Shown piece by piece: positions 57,315 through 64,000 of a stretch of DNA of 64,000 nucleotides. The position numbers were made by a program, and so were the translations under genes. The stretch comes from Erodium maritimum. Taxonomy: Eukaryota; Streptophyta; Magnoliopsida; Geraniales; Geraniaceae. The notes beneath the pieces are model-generated. The model was not told the DNA's origin. It did not search any database and saw only the letters and a program-made list of their open reading frames with translations. The stretch is taken from assembly GCA_963921825.1 (NCBI GenBank), contig OY997594.1, positions 12,405,001 to 12,469,000 of the forward strand, in the 5' to 3' direction. Within the stretch, counting starts at the first letter, position 1. The number at the start of each line of letters is the position of its first letter.

Positions 57315-60183
57315 TGTCACGCCCCGATTTCAGCGAACCGAACTCGGGACGCGAACTTTTAAAAACATGAACACTTGAAACCTGTTTTCAATAAAAGCTT
57401 TGACATTTCCATTTACTTCTCAAAATAATAGCATTTACAATACAAAAACGTCCCAACAAGTGGACAGGGTACAACATCCGTCACTAGACTCAACAAAAGT
57501 AAAGACCAGACTCCGCTCCAAGCTCCATGAACTTCAAGAGCTAACCTAGTCCGTCCGGTGATCAGTACCTGTAGGAAAAGCAGCTAGGGGTGAGCGTTCG
57601 CTCACCTCCACGGATAACAGACTGACTATGGCATAATTAGCAGAAAAAGCCAGTAACACTAAAACCAAACCCAACACCGGGACTACAGTCCCCAACTCAA
57701 GTACTCAACTGACCCACAACCCGTCACCTTCCTCAACAGACTCGACACTCGATAAAAACAGTGTAGACCCAATACAACTATCGACGACCTCCTCAAGGAC
57801 TCGAACGAAACGACACAACACCAAACAAGATCACAAAGGATCGCACACCAGCTGCTCAGTAACCAATCTCAATCAGGTCAGGGTTCGACCTATCGCAATT
57901 CCTCGACACGAAGTCGGATCAGGCTGTCGACCTTTCAAACTCGCAATTCCTCGACACTAAGTCGGATCAGGCTGTCGACCTTTAAAACTCGCAATTCCTC
58001 GACACTAAGTCGGATCAGGCTGTCGACCTTTAAAACTCGCAATTCATCGACACTAAGTCGGATCAGGCTGTCGACCTTTAGAACTCGCAATTCATCGACA
58101 CTAAGTCGGATCAGGCTGTCGACCTTTAGAACTCGCCACCCCAGGTAACCACAATCACAATCACAGGCAAGTTCAATCACACAGGCACTCAAGGCCACTC
58201 AAGACACCTCAACAGTCAAGACTCGGGTTCAACAACCCCACGGGCACTCGCTGCCACTCAAGACACCAAATTAAATACACGGCTCTCATGGCCACCCCGA
58301 CTCAACAATTAAATACGGGCTCTCAAGGCCACCCAAACTCAACAATTAAATACGGGCTCTCAAGGCCACCCAAACTCAACAATTAAATAAAGCGCACGAC
58401 AACCTCCGGCATACTCGATGCCTCCAACAGTCCTAAAATCGCTAGTTTCACAAACAACCTCCGGGCATGGTCATATGCCTCCAGTAATTCAATTATCGCT
58501 AAGTTCTCTGTTCCTACGACACTACTAAGTGTCACATGCCTTTCTCTTAAACGCTACAATCCCGTATCATGCTTTTCTAATAATTAAATAAATCTACTCA
58601 ACCCACGACACCCCGGTGTCACATGCAATTCTACCATTAACTTTCCCTAATCAGGGCCGAGATCCGGCTACTTTTCCCTACCTCGTATACAATCCCAAAA
58701 GCGCTCCAACAACACCCGAAGCACACTCAGTCACTCGCCGAGCTTCCCCTTGCCTCGGTCCGTAGCACGATCTAACAGAACACAAATTTAAAGTACTTTT
58801 AAACTAGTACGAGTAAACCGAAAATCAATAAACTTAACGCCCAAACGTAACCCCGACAATGCCGATCACTCCCAAACTTCCCAATTACTCGATATTGCCG
58901 ATAAAGGACCCGTAAGTGCCAGATTCGCCCGTCATGGCGAATCTGCCCGGTTTTGGTTAATTGCCTTCCGGGGCTCCAAAAGTCCCCGTTTTCGTTTCTA
59001 CGGTCTTAGAATATTTCAAGGAACCCAACGCACTTGACGGAATTGAATTCCGACTTCTAAGTCAATTAATTAACGTTTAAAGTTTCCCAAAACCCGTTAA
59101 TTACAACTTCTCCAATTTAATTCCAAATTTCGATTCGATTAAGGATAAAGTGGTCCGGGGGACGTTTTAAACCACCCGAACATTAAAACCCGAGCAACCG
59201 AGCACGTGGGCCCCACCCAAGAGGCTTGGCCGAGACCCTAGGGTTTGAGGGAGGGGCTCGGCCACCAAGTGGTGGCTGCTGCCACCTCCGGCCAGCCACC
59301 ACATGGCCGGCCGGCCACCACCCACGGTGGCCGGAGCTCCTCCCGAGCCTCCGGTCACCGGAAAACGTGAAATTTCTCTCCCAAACACCTCTAAAACGTC
59401 TCCAACACCTCTTTAATCTCTACACAACCCTAAACCAAATTTTATAACCAAACCCTAGCTCTTGAAAATAATCGAAACGAGAATCGGTTCGGGTATTACC
59501 GTAGAGGAGAACGAGGGGAACGGGATTGCTCTTTGCTTTGACTCGATCCAAGGGCTCGATCACAAACCCTAGCTCAACCTCCCTTCTTCTCTCTTCTTCT
59601 CCTTCTCCTTCTCTCTCTAAAACCTCTCTTCTAATTTCTAATTTAATTAAACTAACAACAAAACTAACTTTCTCCCCCTTTAACCAATATGGTCGGCCAA
59701 CACTTCCCAACCACACCTTTTCCCTCCAAAAATACACCACCATATAATTGACAAGTGTCAAGGTGGGTCCCAACCTTTTGGAAAATATCTAGTTGATATT
59801 TTCCAATCAGATTCGCGAAAAACGGACGTTTCGGGCCCCGAACGGGCACTTTTTCCAAAAATATTTTAAACTGGACGGGCTTCAAGGAAACGGCCCAACT
59901 AAGACCGCTACGACGACGGCTAAGCTTTTCGGGTCCAAAACGGTCCTCGAATGGACCAAAACGTCGCTCGGGTGACTTTTCCAGCGAAAAATCAATCTTT
60001 CCCAAAATGACCAGGAAGTTGCCCTGAGTCCCCCGTAACTCATTTTAGTCGATAACGGGGTCAACTTAAGTCCGGCATGACCCTCGGGGTCAATTTAAGT
60101 TAAGTTAAGTGTCTGTCTTAAAATTTTTAAATTTTCCTGTTTTTCGCAGGTTTGACTGACGTTGACCAGAAGTGGTTATTACA
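57315..60183 (-). mobile_element. 3' LTR 'G' (2,869 bp) of the intact Gypsy element
   Basis: It runs TGTCACGCCCC (57315) to TTATTACA (60183), directly followed by the polypurine tract and gag-pol. Hairpin gtgagcg-tt-cgctcac at 57590-57605; a 48-bp tandem array at 57890-58138; a minisatellite at 58180-58390; a GC-rich ggtggccggagctcc island at about 59270-59350. The element inserted into the decayed interior of element F. Its 5' LTR lies beyond 64000. Confidence 0.9.
57890..58138. repeat. 48-bp tandem array in LTR G
   Basis: gtcggatcaggctgtcgacc recurs at 57913, 57961 and 58009 and onward, a period of 48 bp. On the minus strand it is a 16-residue periodic frame (RVLKVDSLIRLSVDEL), which follows from a unit divisible by three. 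Confidence 0.9.
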
Positions 60184-63100
60184 GTCTACCCCCCTTAAAG
60201 AAATTTCGTCCGCGAAATTTAAAACAGACGTACCTCGGGAGTCGAACAGGCCGGGATACTTCGCGCGAACCTCGTCCTCGCGTTCCCACGTCGACTCAGC
60301 TCCGTGATGTTTCCACTGCACTCGGACCAAGCGGATAATCTTGCCTCCCCGCAGAATCTGCTGCCGTGTGTCCATGATCCGAACCGGCTGCTCCTCATAG
60401 GAGACATCATCAGCCACCTCGATATCAGTCCACTCGATGACGTGGGAGGGGTCTGCGTTGTACTGCCGCAACTGGGATACGTGGAAGACGTTATGTACTC
60501 TCCCAAGCTGCGGTGGCAACGCCAGACGATAAGCCACGACTCCCACTCTGTCTAAGATCTGGAACGGGCCTATGTACCTCGGAGCCAACTTTCCCCCGCT
60601 GCGCCTGAACCGCACCAGCCCCTTCCTCGGGCTCACCTTCAGGAACACGTGATCCCCGACTGCAAACTCAAGAGGTCGACGTCGCCTGTCTGCATAACTC
60701 TTCTGCCGGCTCTGCGCGGTCCTCAACCGATCGCGGATCAATGTGACCTTCTCCGTCGTCTCTCTGACAAGATCTGGCCCCAGCAGACTCTTGTCCCCCA
60801 CCTCTGCCCAGCATACTGGTGACCGACACGGCCTACCATACAACGCTTCGAACGGTGCCATCCCGATACTGGCCTGGAAGCTGTTGTTGTAGGCGAACTC
60901 GGCCAATGGCAGGTGGGTCTCCCAAGATCCCCTGAAATCCAGCACACATGCTCGCAGCATGTCCTCCAAGATCTGAATGGTACGCTCAGACTGACCGTCT
61001 GTCTGAGGATGATGTGCTGTGCTGAGTAGGACCTCTGTCCCCAGTGCCTTCTGCAGACTCGGCCAGAACCTGGACGTGAAGCGGGGATCCCTGTCAGACA
61101 CTATCGACACCGGGACCCCGTGGAGGCGCACTATCTCCTGGATATACAGACTGCTCAACTTGTCGACCGGGTCTGTCATCCTCATAGCCAGAAAATGGGC
61201 CGACTTGGTCAACCGGTCGACTACCACCCACACGGCGTCGTTTCCCTTGGGCGATCTCGGTAGTCCACACACGAAATCCATCGTAATGTGCTCCCACTTC
61301 CACTGAGCAATCGGTAGTGGCTGTAACAATCCCGCGGGACGCTGATGCTCTGCCTTCACCTGCTGACAGACAAGGCATCTCGACACAAACTCTGCGACTG
61401 CTCTCCTCATGCCGCGCCACCAGTAGTGCCTCCTGAGGTCACGGTACATCTTGGTGCCCCCCGGATGCACTGCGAGACGCGAATGGTGTGCCTCTCGTAA
61501 CACGGCATCTCTATAGTTAACTGGTACGAACAGCCCCCCGCGGTACCGTAGTCCCCAATCAGTACTGTCCTGCCAGCCCACCACCTCGTCACCCCTGACG
61601 ACTCTCTCGCGGATCTCTGATGCTTCGACGTCCTCCCTCTGCGCCTCCAACACTTGGGCAAGCAGTGAGGGCTGAGCCACTAGGGAGCACATGGCAACAC
61701 CGCCAGTAACCTCCTCTAGCTCAAGCCCGAATGTGCTCAGCTCCCCCATCATGTCCCACTCTCGGACAGATATGCTGGCGAGGCTCGGAGCCGACTTCCT
61801 ACTCAAGGCGTCGGCGACAACGTTCGCCTTGCCTGGGTGGTAGTGTAGCTCGAAGTCGTACTCCTCGAGTAGTTCCATCCACCGTCGCTGACGCATGTTC
61901 AGGTCTCGCTGGGAAAATATGTACTTGAGGCTCTTGTGATCCGAGAACACCTGAAACCCCTCGCCGTACAGGTAATATCGCCAGCTCTTTAGCGCAAACA
62001 CGACTGCTACTAGCTCCAAGTCGTGGGTAGGATAGTTGCGCTCGTGTATCTTCAACTGCCTGGAGCCATAAGCCACAACTCTGCCCGACTGCATCAGCAC
62101 GCAACCCAGTCCCTCTCCGGATGCATCGCAGTAAACATCATAGCCAATCCCTCGCTCGGGCACCACTAACACTGGAGCTGTAGTCAGTCGAGTCTTCAAT
62201 TCCGCGAACGCACGCTCACAGTCATCTGTCCACACGAACCCAACACCCTTGCGCGTTAACAGAGTCATCGGTGCGGCTAGTCGTGCAAAATCCTGGACAA
62301 ATCGCCTATAGTAGCCTGCCAATCCCAGAAAGCTGCGGATCTCGAAAACACTCGTGGGCCGTGCCCACTTCGAGACCGCGTCGATCTTCGACGGATCGAC
62401 CAGGATACCGTCACGGGATACGATGTGGCCGAGGAATCTCACCTCAGAGAGCCAGAACTCGCACTTCTCCCAGTTGGCATATAGCTGGTGCTCGCGCAGT
62501 AGGGTCAGAACAACCCTCAGATGTGCCTCATGCGCCGCCTCGTTCTGCGAATATATTAGGATATCGTCCACGAACACCACCACAAACTGATCCAGGTACG
62601 GCCGGAAGATGCTGTTCATCAGGTCCATGAACGCTGCTGGCGCGTTCGTCAGTCCGAATGGCATCACCAGGAACTCGTAATGCCCATAGCGTGTCCGGAA
62701 TGCAGTCTTTGCGACGTCCCCCTCACGGACTCGCAACTGATAATAACCGGATCGCAGATCGATCTTCGAGAAGTGAGTCGCCCCTCTCAACTGGTCAAAC
62801 AAGTCATCGATCCTCGGCATCGGGTACCGGTTCTTCACCGTAACCCGGTTCAGCTTCCGGTAATCTATACACATCCGTAGCTCTCCACTCTTCTTCTTCA
62901 CGAAGAGTGCTGGTGCTCCCCACGGCGATGCACTCGGACGGATAAACCCCTTCTGCTGAAGCTCCTCCAGTTGACGCTTCAGCTCAGTCAACTCTGCCGG
63001 CGCAAACCTGTAAGGCGCCATCGATATCGCCGCCGTTCCCGGCACTAGGTCAATCCCGAACTCCACCTCACGAATCGGTGGCAGCCCGCTCAACTCCTCA

Positions 63101-64000
63101 GGAAAGACCTCGGGGAACTCGCATACCACTCTCGGTAACTCTCGGCTCTGCACAGCCGGTACTTCCTCCTCTGCAGACAACGCCGACAGGAGGACCCCAC
63201 TCTTACTCCCCAGCACGCACGTCACCTTCGTACCGCCCACTGTCACTGTCACTCGTCGTCTGTAGCAATCGATGTTGGCTCGGTACCTCGACAACCAATC
63301 CATACCCAAAATCACATCAAAGGTAGTCATCCCCAACACGAGAAGGTCACCAGGGCAAGGACAGTCTGCGACTCTAATCTCGCAGGCACGACATACTCTA
63401 GTCAACGATACACCACCCCCAACTGGGGTGTCCAGGCATAGGGGTGGACTCAACGGCTCTAAGCTCAACCCCAACCTCTCAGCACAACCCGACGAAATAA
63501 AAGAGTGCGATGCCCCGGTATCAAACAAGAACAAAGCCCATAAATGATACAACAAACACGTACCCTGGATGGTCTCACGGTACGTGCTAGGTCCTGGGGC
63601 TCTGGAGTCGGTGACTGCATATACTCTCCCCTGCGAGGCCTGCTGCCTCTGACCCTGCGCACTGGCTGCTGGATACCCGTGACTCTGCTGCTGTCTCGGA
63701 ATTGGTGCGCTCGTAGACGGCCGTGATGATCTCGGTTGCTGACCCTGTCGAGGGCGACCTCTGGGCGACTGTACTGTCCGCGACTGCTGCGGTCGCTGCA
63801 CTGATGTCTCCCCCAACTGCTCTCGGCACCATGCCATAGTGTGACCGGCCCGGCCGCATCGGTAACAGCTGATCTCGTCAGCCCTCAACCCCGAGCCCTG
63901 GCCTGTCCGGCTAGTAGCTGGTACTACCGCGGTTCCTCCCCTCGTCGGACAGTCTCGCTGTAAGTGGTCTGGTTGCCCGCAGTGATAGCATGACGGCCTC
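60127..64000 (-). CDS. Gag-Pol polyprotein of a Ty3/Gypsy (Tekay-like chromovirus) element, N-terminus outside window
   Basis: One uninterrupted frame from the window edge to TAA at 60127-60129. Near the edge are two CCHC knuckles in tandem ([14 protein letters not shown], about 63940-63985; [14 protein letters not shown], about 63825-63866). Counting residues from 63888: protease FDTGAS (122-127); reverse transcriptase about 270-450 with FVDD (439-442); RNase H with Asp588, Glu625 and Asp650; integrase with HHCC (His802/808, Cys838/841) and Asp871, Asp932, Glu968 (35 residues between the last two); and a C-terminal chromodomain-like segment (YEEQPVRI to [12 protein letters not shown], 1164-1212). 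All catalytic residues are present, so the element may be competent. The stop lies 57 bp inside the LTR, after the frame passes through the polypurine tract. Confidence 0.93.
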   Translation of the reverse strand, partial: RPSCYHCGQPDHLQRDCPTRGGTAVVPATSRTGQGSGLRADEISCYRCGRAGHTMAWCREQLGETSVQRPQQSRTVQSPRGRPRQGQQPRSSRPSTSAPIPRQQQSHGYPAASAQGQRQQASQGRVYAVTDSRAPGPSTYRETIQGTCLLYHLWALFLFDTGASHSFISSGCAERLGLSLEPLSPPLCLDTPVGGGVSLTRVCRACEIRVADCPCPGDLLVLGMTTFDVILGMDWLSRYRANIDCYRRRVTVTVGGTKVTCVLGSKSGVLLSALSAEEEVPAVQSRELPRVVCEFPEVFPEELSGLPPIREVEFGIDLVPGTAAISMAPYRFAPAELTELKRQLEELQQKGFIRPSASPWGAPALFVKKKSGELRMCIDYRKLNRVTVKNRYPMPRIDDLFDQLRGATHFSKIDLRSGYYQLRVREGDVAKTAFRTRYGHYEFLVMPFGLTNAPAAFMDLMNSIFRPYLDQFVVVFVDDILIYSQNEAAHEAHLRVVLTLLREHQLYANWEKCEFWLSEVRFLGHIVSRDGILVDPSKIDAVSKWARPTSVFEIRSFLGLAGYYRRFVQDFARLAAPMTLLTRKGVGFVWTDDCERAFAELKTRLTTAPVLVVPERGIGYDVYCDASGEGLGCVLMQSGRVVAYGSRQLKIHERNYPTHDLELVAVVFALKSWRYYLYGEGFQVFSDHKSLKYIFSQRDLNMRQRRWMELLEEYDFELHYHPGKANVVADALSRKSAPSLASISVREWDMMGELSTFGLELEEVTGGVAMCSLVAQPSLLAQVLEAQREDVEASEIRERVVRGDEVVGWQDSTDWGLRYRGGLFVPVNYRDAVLREAHHSRLAVHPGGTKMYRDLRRHYWWRGMRRAVAEFVSRCLVCQQVKAEHQRPAGLLQPLPIAQWKWEHITMDFVCGLPRSPKGNDAVWVVVDRLTKSAHFLAMRMTDPVDKLSSLYIQEIVRLHGVPVSIVSDRDPRFTSRFWPSLQKALGTEVLLSTAHHPQTDGQSERTIQILEDMLRACVLDFRGSWETHLPLAEFAYNNSFQASIGMAPFEALYGRPCRSPVCWAEVGDKSLLGPDLVRETTEKVTLIRDRLRTAQSRQKSYADRRRRPLEFAVGDHVFLKVSPRKGLVRFRRSGGKLAPRYIGPFQILDRVGVVAYRLALPPQLGRVHNVFHVSQLRQYNADPSHVIEWTDIEVADDVSYEEQPVRIMDTRQQILRGGKIIRLVRVQWKHHGAESTWEREDEVRAKYPGLFDSRGTSVLNFADEISLRGVDCNNHFWSTSVKPAKNRKI
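60184..60200 (-). other. Polypurine tract of element G
   Basis: Minus strand ctttaaggggggtagac, abutting the LTR start TGTAATAACC. It overlaps the C-terminal coding region. Nearly the same tract borders LTRs A, B and F. Confidence 0.85.

Noticed and set aside
62271-63547. Plus-strand frames of 60-119 codons
   Set aside because: Antisense shadows of the Gypsy gag-pol frame.

Overview
This window looks like nuclear DNA of a flowering plant, most likely a eudicot. The signs are spliced plant-type genes with GT-AG introns, a nucleoredoxin-family gene, a plastid-type KAS II pseudogene, and a dense nested layer of plant transposons: Ty3/Gypsy chromovirus, Ty1/Copia, TRIM, hAT and PIF/Harbinger. 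Only one host gene appears intact. Everything here was read by eye from the sequence; no database search was run.

Left third (1-21.6 kb): a partial LTR at the window edge; a 1.18 kb non-autonomous hAT element (648-1828); an apparently intact two-exon nucleoredoxin-like gene on the minus strand (2861-4222); two solo Gypsy LTRs (5502-8113 and 8231-10530), each with a perfect 5-bp target-site duplication; a decayed KAS II gene fragment (13036-13804); a complete TRIM with two apparently identical 326-bp LTRs (13956-15172); and a PIF/Harbinger element (17511-19446) whose transposase has two nonsense codons and has lost the catalytic Glu.

Middle (21.6-42.2 kb): a decayed Copia element (21654-29579) split by a solo Gypsy LTR (24563-27272), followed by a matryoshka. 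A Gypsy 3' LTR ('A', 29596-30256 plus 39831-42156) was invaded by a second, minus-oriented Gypsy element ('B', 30257-39825). The LTR of B was in turn invaded by a different LTR element (31254-35044) that encodes Gag and protease plus an unfamiliar C-terminal region, but no reverse transcriptase, RNase H or integrase.

Right third (42.2-64 kb): a telomere-like 93-bp repeat array (42157-42810); a spliced but broken Ulp1/C48-type protease gene on the minus strand (43.1-51.3 kb) cut by two solo LTRs (43630-46587 and 47643-50610) and truncated by a third LTR; a chimera of two oppositely oriented LTRs (51298-55857) with a decayed internal region; and a Gypsy/Tekay-like element whose single Gag-Pol frame is open from 60127 to the window edge at 64000.

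The Gypsy LTRs form one extended family 2.3-3.0 kb long (sense ends TGTAA...GTGACA). They share a hairpin near the 3' end and a fast-changing GC-rich palindromic island about 600-900 bp from the sense start. Solo LTRs with matching target-site duplications show that LTR-LTR recombination has repeatedly removed element bodies here. I found no tRNA, rRNA or CRISPR features.
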